DNA of 64,000 nt from JAGMXM01 sp964458325 (GTDB taxonomy: Bacteria > Verrucomicrobiota > Verrucomicrobiia > Limisphaerales > UBA1319): contig CAYWIM010000005.1 in NCBI GenBank assembly GCA_964458325.1, positions 1-64,000 on the forward strand. Direction: 5' to 3'. Of this stretch, positions 18,299-25,880 are shown in pieces. Below the pieces are notes generated by a model that saw only the letters and a list, made by a program, of their open reading frames with translations, was not told where the DNA came from and searched no databases. The translations under genes were made by a program, and so were the position numbers. Position 1 is the first letter of the stretch, and the number at the start of each line of letters is the position of its first letter.

Positions 18299-18986
18299 CC
18301 TTTCCATGAAACGCCTGGTCCATCGCGGGATCGCCGCTGCCACCTCGATGGCATGCGCGGCCTCTCTTTCGGGCGCGCTCCTGGTCGAGACGCACAGGTC
18401 CGCCCCTGGCGCCCTCATCCCGGACGGCCTCGGCACCGGCCTCCGGGATGATCTCGAAGTCGGCCTTTCCGCCATGGCCTCGATTCAATACCTGGTCGTC
18501 CGGGTCACGATCGACGGCGAATACAACGGCGATCTTTATGTCTACATCCAGCACGACACCGGTTTGACCGTCCTGATCAACCGTCCGGGCCGAAGCGCCG
18601 ACAACCCTTACTGCTACGGCGATCCCGGCCTGAACATCACCCTCAGCGATGCTGCCCCGCACGACATCCATCGGTATCAGGATTATGTGACGCTCGGGAG
18701 CGGGTCGCCCCTCGAAGGCGTCTGGCAGCCCGATGGGAGGCGGATCGACCCCGATATCGTCCTCGATTCATCCCCCCGCGCCTTTATGCTCGATCAATTC
18801 ATCGGGCTCGATCCTCGAGGTCAATGGACGCTCTTTGCCGCCGACCTCGAGCGTGGCGGGATCAACCGGCTCGAGTCGTGGGAGCTGGAGATTGGCGGCG
18901 TGGTGCCTGAACCTGCCGCCGCGGCCCTCGTCACGAGCCTGCTCTCCGCCCTCGCTCTCTTCATCCGCCGGCGTTCGAGGAAGTGA
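18291..18986 (+). CDS. PEP-CTERM-sorted surface protein with proprotein-convertase-P-like domain
   Basis: 231 residues from the ATG at 18291, which overlaps the preceding gene by eight bases; an ATG at 18306 is possible. A signal peptide is present. Residues about 40-200 resemble a P-domain-like beta sandwich (VRVTIDGEYNGDLYVYIQH, then FIGLDPRGQWTLFAADLE and SWELEIGG). The C-terminus is a textbook PEP-CTERM sorting signal: VPEP, a hydrophobic helix, then the basic tail RRRSRK. By established knowledge such proteins are processed by an exosortase and attached to the outer surface or matrix. It is the last gene of the cluster and ends only two bases from the convergent sulfatase stop, with no visible terminator. 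Confidence 0.8.
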   Translation: MSSLSMKRLVHRGIAAATSMACAASLSGALLVETHRSAPGALIPDGLGTGLRDDLEVGLSAMASIQYLVVRVTIDGEYNGDLYVYIQHDTGLTVLINRPGRSADNPYCYGDPGLNITLSDAAPHDIHRYQDYVTLGSGSPLEGVWQPDGRRIDPDIVLDSSPRAFMLDQFIGLDPRGQWTLFAADLERGGINRLESWELEIGGVVPEPAAAALVTSLLSALALFIRRRSRK

Positions 18987-18988
18987 GC

Positions 18989-20425
18989 TTACCTGCCAGC
19001 GCGCCGGGGACGGGCGGGGGGATTGGGAGAGGACGGGGCTGGGGGCTTGTTTTCGGCGGGCAGCCAAGAGGAGATGCGCTGGATGGTCTCGGCGGCGGCG
19101 CCCTCTTTGCGGGCGAGGTTGACCCATTCGTAGGGATCGGCGGTCTCGTCGTAGAGTTCCTGGCCGGCGTCGGCGTATCGGGTGTAGCGCCAGAGCTCGG
19201 TCCGGATGCTGTGGTTGTTCTGGCGGTAGGTGGTGATGGCGGGGGAGTCCCAGGTGGCCTTTGGGTTGGCCAGCAGCGGGCGCAGGCTGCGGCCCTGGAC
19301 GTGCGCCGGGGCGGGGATCCCGCAGAGGTCCATCAGCGTCGGGTAAATGCTCATGAAATCGACGGTGCGATCGCAGCGGCCGTTGGCCGGAGTCAGGCCC
19401 GGCACGATCCAGATGAAAGGCGCCCGAGTGCTTTCCTCCCAGAGCGCGAATTTGCGCCAGTGATGTTTCTCGCCGAGGTGCCAGCCGTGATCGCTCCAGA
19501 AGCAGAGGATGGTGCGGTCGCGTTCGGGCGACCGGTCATAGGCATCGAGCAGGCGCCCCACCATTGTGTCGCAGAAGCTGATGGTGGCCAGGTAGGCGCG
19601 GATCGCCTGCTTCCAGGTGTTCGTGCCGCCCTGCTGGAGGATGGCGGCGTGGTCGCCCGAGCTGAGAGCGAACCGAAGCGCGATCGGCGGCAGATCCTCG
19701 AGGTCGTCCTCGCGATAGGGGGGCAGCTCGATCTTCTCGAGGGGGAACCGATCGTAATACTTCTTCGGCACGCTCCAGGGCAGGTGGGGCTTGGTGAGGC
19801 CGCAGGCAATGAAGAAGGGGCGATCGTGCTTGCGGTTCAACTGCTCGATGGCGTAGCGCACGAAGTGGGCATCCGGCATGTCGTCGTCGCCGCAGCTCAA
19901 CGGCGTGATGGGCAGCTTGCCGGCCTGGACCTGAGCCTGGGGGGCGCCATCCTCCTCGCGGCCCGCACCCTGGGCGTTCCGGAGCCAATCGTCCCACTCG
20001 CCCGGACGGTAGACGCTCGAGTGATAGATCTTGCCCGCGCCGCAGACGTAATACCCGGCCTTGCGAAACTGAGTCGTCAGTGTGATCGCCTCGGGAATCA
20101 CGGGCGCGAAGTTCTCCTGGTTGTCGTACACTCCCGTCGACCCGGGCCGGAGGCCGGACATGAGCGCCGCTCGCGACGGATTGCATACCGGCGCCGCGCA
20201 ATAGCTGCGGGTGAACCACACGCCGCGTTTGGCCAGACGATCCATGTGGGGGGTCAATGTCTGCGGATTACGTTCCAGATAACCCACCCAATGGTTCAAG
20301 TCATCCACCGCGATGAACAGCACATTGGGACTCTTTGCCGGACCGGAAGCGGATGGAGAGCCGGCGCTGGCTGTGATGGCCCAACCAATCAGAATTGCGC
20401 CGACGAGGCTCAGGGATTTATTCAT
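18989..20425 (-). CDS. secreted sulfatase (iduronate/choline-sulfatase-like, family S1)
   Basis: 478 residues from MNKSLSLVGAIL, with GAGAG upstream; an in-frame extension to 20482 lacks a signal peptide and is rejected. The signal peptide ends near ASAGS. The mature part begins NVLFIAVDDLNHW, with the metal-binding Asp pair. Cys81 in C-N-P-S-R is the formylglycine site, followed by AALMSGLRPGSTG as in the iduronate-2-sulfatase-like branch. Later conserved pieces include FFIACGLTKPHLPW and FWSDHGWHLGEK, with Asp-His metal and substrate contacts. It should hydrolyse sulfate esters on glycans in the periplasm or outside once matured by a formylglycine-generating enzyme, which is not in this window. 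Last gene of the minus-strand unit starting at 25619. Confidence 0.9.
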   Translation of the reverse strand: MNKSLSLVGAILIGWAITASAGSPSASGPAKSPNVLFIAVDDLNHWVGYLERNPQTLTPHMDRLAKRGVWFTRSYCAAPVCNPSRAALMSGLRPGSTGVYDNQENFAPVIPEAITLTTQFRKAGYYVCGAGKIYHSSVYRPGEWDDWLRNAQGAGREEDGAPQAQVQAGKLPITPLSCGDDDMPDAHFVRYAIEQLNRKHDRPFFIACGLTKPHLPWSVPKKYYDRFPLEKIELPPYREDDLEDLPPIALRFALSSGDHAAILQQGGTNTWKQAIRAYLATISFCDTMVGRLLDAYDRSPERDRTILCFWSDHGWHLGEKHHWRKFALWEESTRAPFIWIVPGLTPANGRCDRTVDFMSIYPTLMDLCGIPAPAHVQGRSLRPLLANPKATWDSPAITTYRQNNHSIRTELWRYTRYADAGQELYDETADPYEWVNLARKEGAAAETIQRISSWLPAENKPPAPSSPNPPARPRRAGR

Positions 20426-20497
20426 AGATCTGCTCTCAACTGGAATGGGGCCCAGCGGCGCGCCCGCCAAAATCGGAAGCAATTTTTGCAGAGATCC

Positions 20498-21271
20498 TTA
20501 ATACTCCGGATCCCAGTGTTGCGGTTTTTGGTAGCGGAACGATTCGTGGACAATTTCGACGTGGCCATCGGCGAACGCGGTGCAGGCCTTTGTGTTGTGG
20601 CGTGAGGTGAAGATGCCGTCGTTGTCACCCCGCCCCCATTTCGCGTCGCTCACATAATTCGGGCTGCTGGTGACGTGGGGGAGCTGCACCCCATCTTGAA
20701 GGCTTCCGCGTTCCTCCATGAGCATCATCTTCGTGGCGGGGTTCTTGATCCGGCCGTATTTGTGGAGCCGGATGGTGCTGCGGTCGGGGGTGAAGTAGCT
20801 GGCCATGCCTTCCGGCCCCGCGTTGATCGAGTAAGTGAACAGATACCGCTCGAGGGAGGGGTTGGCCCCCCACTCGGCCTGGCGTTTGAGGGCGTCCTTA
20901 TCCGCCGGACAGAGGAACACATTCGTCCTGAATCCGGCGATATAGGGAGCGATCCGGCTTTCGTGGGGGTTGCGGAGCCCCCGCCCGCCGATGGTCTGGG
21001 GCTGCCAGTAGATCCAGTCTTCGGGCTGAGGACCCTCGGTCGCCCGCGAGCCGGGAGCGGGGAAGGCGTCCATGTAGTCCGGCAGATACATCATGAAGGC
21101 CAAGCCCATTTGATGGAGGTTGTTCACGCAGCCCGTGGTGTGGGCCTTGGCCTTGGCCTTCGAGAGCACCGGCAACAGCATGCCGGCCAGGATCGCGATG
21201 ATCGCAATGACGACCAGGAGCTCGATCAGCGTGAACGCCGATCGGATGGGGCATCGACAGGCTTGTTTCAT
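20498..21271 (-). CDS. type II secretion/prepilin-like protein with H-x9-DG motif
   Basis: 257 residues starting MKQACRCPIRSA. The N-terminus is a type III prepilin signal followed by the helix FTLIELLVVIAIIAILAGML; the residue before Phe is Ala instead of the usual Gly. The pilin-type head ends with the H-x9-DG motif (His in RHNTKAC, then FADGHVEIV), which defines the expanded PVC family of pseudopilin-like proteins. The upstream gene's stop is only four bases away, and the sulfatase starts 72 bases further on. These proteins are often encoded with sulfatases in PVC genomes; the reason is not established, but assembly in a pseudopilus used for export or glycan handling is a common proposal. 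Confidence 0.9.
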   Translation of the reverse strand: MKQACRCPIRSAFTLIELLVVIAIIAILAGMLLPVLSKAKAKAHTTGCVNNLHQMGLAFMMYLPDYMDAFPAPGSRATEGPQPEDWIYWQPQTIGGRGLRNPHESRIAPYIAGFRTNVFLCPADKDALKRQAEWGANPSLERYLFTYSINAGPEGMASYFTPDRSTIRLHKYGRIKNPATKMMLMEERGSLQDGVQLPHVTSSPNYVSDAKWGRGDNDGIFTSRHNTKACTAFADGHVEIVHESFRYQKPQHWDPEY

Positions 21272-21275
21272 GGCG

Positions 21276-24200
21276 CTATTTCCGCAGGCGATAGAATGCC
21301 TTCGCTTCGGTGGGCACGGTTTCATAGATATTGGGTGCGGTGGGGGTGACGATGGACCAGGAGGCCGCTGGCATCTCGCTGGCCTGCTCGAGTATGCCCG
21401 GGCCTTCCCAGGTGATTCGGATCTTGCCGCCCATCAGGGCCGCCGTCAACGGCCCCAGCGTGGCCGGAGCCAGCGCATACTCGACCGCGGCATCGAAGAG
21501 CTTCAGGCCGTCCTCGTTGAGATTGGCGAACGCGGTGTTCTGCAGGAAGAGATGGATCCGAAGCGCGGGCGCCGGCGCGCTGTTGGCGAGCATCGCCCCC
21601 GGTTCGTAGACGTAGATGCACGCCTCGCTGGCGTTGCCGGCGATGGTGGCGATGACCTGGGCGTTGGCATTGGGCCGGCCCGCCGTGAAGCCCTGAGCGT
21701 TATTGACCACCGTGTGCGCTCCCGCCGCCAGACCCGCCGCCAGCGGATGCGCCGCGTTGACAATGTCGACGTCCGTTTGGCTCGGTCGATCGAATCCGTC
21801 CGCTGAAGCCGCCACCATGGCCATGTCGTCCTGGAGGCCGGCTTCCCAGTTGATGAACGGAACAGCGGTGTCGCGGAACTTGGCGCCGACATTGCCGGAG
21901 CTCACCGAGGAGGAGCAGATGATCAACTGCTTGCCGTCGCCATGACTGGTCTGGACAGCCGTGTGGCTGACGACGGTCACGTCGCATCCCAGGTCGGCAA
22001 CGAGATGATCCCGGACCGCGCGGTCGCTCGCGTCGGTGGCCGACGTCCCTGTTGGATTGGCGACGATCAAGAGCACGTTGGGAGGCGCCCGGCCGATCAA
22101 GATGCTCACGGCTGGCGAATCGCCGGCGTTGCCCACCGCATCGTACGCGCGGGCTGCCAGGCTCCAGCGGCCATCGGCTGGCCCAGTCCAGGTGAATCCG
22201 AACGGCGCGCTGGTGGATTCGCCAATGGGCTCGCCGTTGGCGAGGTACTGGACCCGGACGACGCCGACGTTGTCCTCGACGCTGACGGCGATGGGCACGT
22301 CGGCGCCGGAGGCGAACGTGGCGTTGGCGGGCGGGCTGTTGATGGCGACCGTGGGCGGGGTGACGTCGCCGACATTGACGGTGATCTCAGCGGTGCGTTC
22401 GAGGCCCAGTGTATCCTTGGCAACCGCGGCCAGCGTGTGCACCCCGGCCGTCGCTTTCGCCCACGATCCCGTGTACGGGCTGGTCGTGTCCTCGCCAATC
22501 TTCATGCCGTCGAGGTAGAAGGAAACCTTTTCGATCGCATTGCTGCCCGGAGCCGCCGTGGCGGCGATCGGGACGGCGTTTCCGACGGAAAAGCTCTGGC
22601 CGTTGGTGGGAGACGTGATGCCGGCCGTGGGGGGCGTCGCTCCCAATCCGTAGAAGACAGCCGCATTGAACAGCGCCAGCCCGGTCGAGTTGAGCACGCT
22701 GAACGTGGTGTCACGGAAGAAAATATGCATGCGCAGGGCAGGGGCGGGCGTGAAACCGTCCGCGAGCAGGGCGCCGGGTTCATAGGCGTAGATGCACCCG
22801 CGGCTCGGGTTGGAGGCCAGAACGGCGATGGTCTGGCCGCCGGCGCCCGGGTTGCCCGATGTCCAGTTGTTGGGGCCGCCGGTGACGACCGTGTAGGTGC
22901 CGGCCGCCAGCCCTGCCGCCATCGGATGCGATGCATCCACGATCGTCAGCGCTGTTTGAGCGTCCACGTCAGCCCCGTTGGCGGACATTTGCATGTCGTC
23001 CTGCAGCCCGTTTTCCCAGTTGAGGAATGGAACGGCCGCCGTCAGGAATTTGGTGTTCACATCGCCCGACGTCTCGGTGGACGAATTGAGGATGAGCTGC
23101 TTGCCGTCGGCGTCGGTGGACTGGACGATGTCCTCATCAAGAACCTGAACGTCCAGTCCGAACGTTTTCAAGTAGTCGACCACCATGGCGTCAGTGACGC
23201 GATTGACGTGGGTTTGGGCGAGCTCGTCGATCTTGCCGACGAACAGCACATAGGGCGCGAGGTCGGCGCCCACGACAATGCGGACGATCTCGGATGCGGT
23301 GTTGTTGCCCAAGACGTCGTAGGCGCGGGCGACCAGGTCATACCGGCCGTCGTCGGGCGCCGTCCAGGTGAAGCTGAATGGGGCGGCGGTGGATTCCCCG
23401 ATCTTCCAGCGATCGGCGAAGAACTCGACGCGTGCGACGCCGGCATCCGATTGGGCATCGACGGTGATGGGGATGCTCGATCCGCTGGCGAACGCGGCGT
23501 CCTGGGCTGGGCCTGAAATGGCCACGGTGGGCGGCATTGGCGCCAGGGTGGCGAAAGCCCATTCGTTAGTGTAGGAGTTAGCGCCCGCGTCGCTGAACAC
23601 CACCTTCGCTGTGTGGCTCGAGGAGTAAGCCAGCGGCGGCGCTGGCTGATAGGTGATCGTCGCCCCGCCGGAGATGGAAGCGCGCGCGCTGGAGGCGGTG
23701 ACGTTCGTGCCATCGAGGAAGAGCTGAATCGAATCGAGCACCACGGACAGGGTGCTGCGGTTCATGATGGTCGCCGAAATGGGCGTGTGAATGCTGGCGG
23801 CGGCGACGGGCGCGGGCTCCTGGACGGTGACCACCGGTCCCAGCGGCGTGACTGCCTCGGAAGTCGGAACCGCGACCAGGAAATTCGGGAACACATTGTT
23901 CGCCGCTGCCCCGGCCGCTAACCGGAGGGTCTGCGCACCGCTGAGGTTCAGCACCAGCGCCGCAGTGGTCCCCAGGTCGCGCAGCGGGATGTATTCGTAA
24001 CCCGCGGTTGCGGGGACCTGAAATTCACCCAACATCTGGACGGCTTGGTTCGGCTGCGCGCGATTGCCGGTGACTCGGCTCAAGGTCAGGGTTTGAGCGG
24101 CGGTGGCGCGTGCGCGCAGGTAGATCGTGTAATTGGTGCTGGCGAACGTGCGGGTGTAGTTGAGCCACTCGCCGGCCTGCACCTGGTTGAGGTCGAGGTC

Positions 24201-25619
24201 CCACGCGGCAATGTCCAGGTCGAGATATTTCTTGCGGCTCAAATCGCCCGTGGCGGTTGCCCCGACCGCTGTGCAGGCGCGATAGCTGTTGATGCAGCTC
24301 AGGGTGGTGCACCCGATGGCCGTCGTGGTGTCGGAATAATCCACGTTGGGGACCGCGTAGGTGTCGAGATAGCCGACGCCGCTGCCGTGGACCGGAACCT
24401 GGGCGGGCGTGAATCCCGATGGCGGCGGATCATCCTGGAATCCGCCTCCCGAGGCCACGGGCGGGGGCTCGAGATTGCCGGTGGTGCAGAACTTGGTGGC
24501 CGGCTGCCCCCCTGCGTCCACCCCGTAATTGTAATCTTCCATTTCAATCACCACGCCTCCAGCGCCCAGGGTGTCGAAGCTGAACGTGTCGCGGGTGCTG
24601 TGTCCGGCGGCATCGGTCACAAGGATCTGCGCATTCGTGTAGAACGTATTGCCGGCCAGTCCCGCGTAGCTGACCGCGCGATCCGTGCCCGATCCGCTGA
24701 TGGCCAGGCTTCCGGTCACATCGGCGCCGTTGAGGATCAGGCGAATGCCGGAGGGCTCGATGCTGTTGGGAGGATCCGTCCGCGCGTGAAAGGCGATGCC
24801 GCTCGAGGGGGGATGCGTCAACGTCAGATTGGCCGGCGAGCGCTCCTCGATCCGCGGCGCGGCATCCGCGGCGGCGCCAGCCGGCTGGGCGATGATGCAA
24901 TACATGTTGTTGCCGAAATACTGGTGGAACGTGATCGTTCCGGCGGGGACGTTCTCTTTGCGATAGACGGTGCTGTATTGGTTGATGCTCTGGCCGGGGC
25001 CAGTGCCGATCCCCTCGCCCCCTTCGTCCATGCCGACCTCGTCGGGCACGTCGACCCGGTTGGAGCGGTTGATGCCGTTGCCCGTGACCGGGCTCCAGCC
25101 GGCGTCGATGAGCCACTGGAGATTGGTGTTCCCCGAAGGCGAAATATTCGGCGGGAGGGTGTTCGTCGAACCGTTTCCAATGCGGTTATCCACGAGCACG
25201 TAGACATGGGCGGGCCGGGAAAGAGTGACTTCCAGCCGATAGGGCGGGCTGCTGGTCGTCTCCGGATTGTTGTTGTTGTCGTTGGCGATCATGATGTAGT
25301 CGCCGCCGACCAGGTAGCTGGGGATGTCCATGATGCCCCCGTACACGCTCAGGAAGCCGTTCCAGTTGTGGGCTCGGTCGGTGTAGGCGAAGGCGTCCTC
25401 GCCGAAGGCCGGCACGGTGTAATACCGGTTCACCGCCGCCCCGGTCCGCTGGTTGGCCAGCCAGAAAGTCTGGCCGGTGTATTTCGGGGCTGGCCCGTCG
25501 GCGTCCCCTCCGGATTCGACGACATTGACAATGATGGGGGCCGCAAGCAGCGGCTGGGCCAGAAAGGCCATCGCGAGGACGATGGCGATCGAAAAGCGGT
25601 GTTTGGCTGGTTGGTTCAT
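21276..25619 (-). CDS. large secreted CBM6/bacterial-Ig protein with duplicated C-terminal domain
   Basis: 1447 residues from MNQPAKHRFS, with GAGGA eight bases upstream. A signal peptide ends near LLAAP. Residues about 355-590 look like a CBM6-type sugar-binding module (VVIEMEDYNYG start, AGEWLNYTRTF). Three Ig-like modules of the PP-TVAI-x-SP type lie at about 695-780, 996-1080 and 1086-1175, each with the motif KIGESTxxPFxFTW or similar. A 200-residue domain occurs twice, at about 788-990 and 1178-1381, sharing DGKQLI, WExGLQDDM, HPMAAGLAAG and YEPGA. The C-terminal 60 residues (ITWEGPGILEQASEM ... FYRLRK) are a usual terminal module. First gene of the unit with the prepilin-like protein and sulfatase; a FadR-type operator lies upstream at 25782. 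Probably a glycan-binding surface protein. Confidence 0.75.
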   Translation of the reverse strand: MNQPAKHRFSIAIVLAMAFLAQPLLAAPIIVNVVESGGDADGPAPKYTGQTFWLANQRTGAAVNRYYTVPAFGEDAFAYTDRAHNWNGFLSVYGGIMDIPSYLVGGDYIMIANDNNNNPETTSSPPYRLEVTLSRPAHVYVLVDNRIGNGSTNTLPPNISPSGNTNLQWLIDAGWSPVTGNGINRSNRVDVPDEVGMDEGGEGIGTGPGQSINQYSTVYRKENVPAGTITFHQYFGNNMYCIIAQPAGAAADAAPRIEERSPANLTLTHPPSSGIAFHARTDPPNSIEPSGIRLILNGADVTGSLAISGSGTDRAVSYAGLAGNTFYTNAQILVTDAAGHSTRDTFSFDTLGAGGVVIEMEDYNYGVDAGGQPATKFCTTGNLEPPPVASGGGFQDDPPPSGFTPAQVPVHGSGVGYLDTYAVPNVDYSDTTTAIGCTTLSCINSYRACTAVGATATGDLSRKKYLDLDIAAWDLDLNQVQAGEWLNYTRTFASTNYTIYLRARATAAQTLTLSRVTGNRAQPNQAVQMLGEFQVPATAGYEYIPLRDLGTTAALVLNLSGAQTLRLAAGAAANNVFPNFLVAVPTSEAVTPLGPVVTVQEPAPVAAASIHTPISATIMNRSTLSVVLDSIQLFLDGTNVTASSARASISGGATITYQPAPPLAYSSSHTAKVVFSDAGANSYTNEWAFATLAPMPPTVAISGPAQDAAFASGSSIPITVDAQSDAGVARVEFFADRWKIGESTAAPFSFTWTAPDDGRYDLVARAYDVLGNNTASEIVRIVVGADLAPYVLFVGKIDELAQTHVNRVTDAMVVDYLKTFGLDVQVLDEDIVQSTDADGKQLILNSSTETSGDVNTKFLTAAVPFLNWENGLQDDMQMSANGADVDAQTALTIVDASHPMAAGLAAGTYTVVTGGPNNWTSGNPGAGGQTIAVLASNPSRGCIYAYEPGALLADGFTPAPALRMHIFFRDTTFSVLNSTGLALFNAAVFYGLGATPPTAGITSPTNGQSFSVGNAVPIAATAAPGSNAIEKVSFYLDGMKIGEDTTSPYTGSWAKATAGVHTLAAVAKDTLGLERTAEITVNVGDVTPPTVAINSPPANATFASGADVPIAVSVEDNVGVVRVQYLANGEPIGESTSAPFGFTWTGPADGRWSLAARAYDAVGNAGDSPAVSILIGRAPPNVLLIVANPTGTSATDASDRAVRDHLVADLGCDVTVVSHTAVQTSHGDGKQLIICSSSVSSGNVGAKFRDTAVPFINWEAGLQDDMAMVAASADGFDRPSQTDVDIVNAAHPLAAGLAAGAHTVVNNAQGFTAGRPNANAQVIATIAGNASEACIYVYEPGAMLANSAPAPALRIHLFLQNTAFANLNEDGLKLFDAAVEYALAPATLGPLTAALMGGKIRITWEGPGILEQASEMPAASWSIVTPTAPNIYETVPTEAKAFYRLRK

Positions 25620-25748
25620 GGATGGATCCTCGTTGAGGGGTTGCGGATCGGGAAACCTTGCGCTGCGTTGAAACGACAAATCTCCGGATGGCCGAGAAAG
25701 CAGACCGACATTCGCCCGTAAGCCGGCTGGATCATATGATGAGACCCA

Positions 25749-25777
25749 GCGTTACATGATCAGGGGTTCCGTGTCAA
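25749..25777 (-). promoter_or_regulatory. candidate sigma70-type promoter for the CBM6/Ig-prepilin-sulfatase unit
   Basis: On the minus strand TTGACA (25777-25772) is a perfect -35 box, and 17 bases later stands TAACGC (25754-25749), a weak -10. The start codon is about 130 bases downstream. The FadR-type operator lies just upstream of the -35 box. Confidence 0.4.
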
Positions 25778-25781
25778 ACAA

Positions 25782-25795
25782 ATCTGGTATGACCA
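25782..25795. promoter_or_regulatory. FadR-type operator (copy 1)
   Basis: The sequence ATCTGGTATGACCA contains the palindrome CTGGT-ATG-ACCAG, a perfect match to the FadR-subfamily consensus TNGT-NNN-ACNA. The identical 14-mer recurs at 32171-32184 in front of the GntR/FadR regulator gene. It lies between the stop of the CotH gene and the start of the 1447-residue gene. Confidence 0.75.
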
Positions 25796-25880
25796 GAAGC
25801 GCGGAGGCGCGCCCTGCCGGCGGCTTTCGGCTGGGGCCGCCGACCGCCGCGTTGCCGGGTTCGGCTCAAGCTGAATCGAG

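Noticed and set aside
18983..20605. A 540-codon plus-strand frame opposite the sulfatase.
   Set aside because: It is the complement of a sulfatase with an intact C-x-P-S-R motif and signal peptide.
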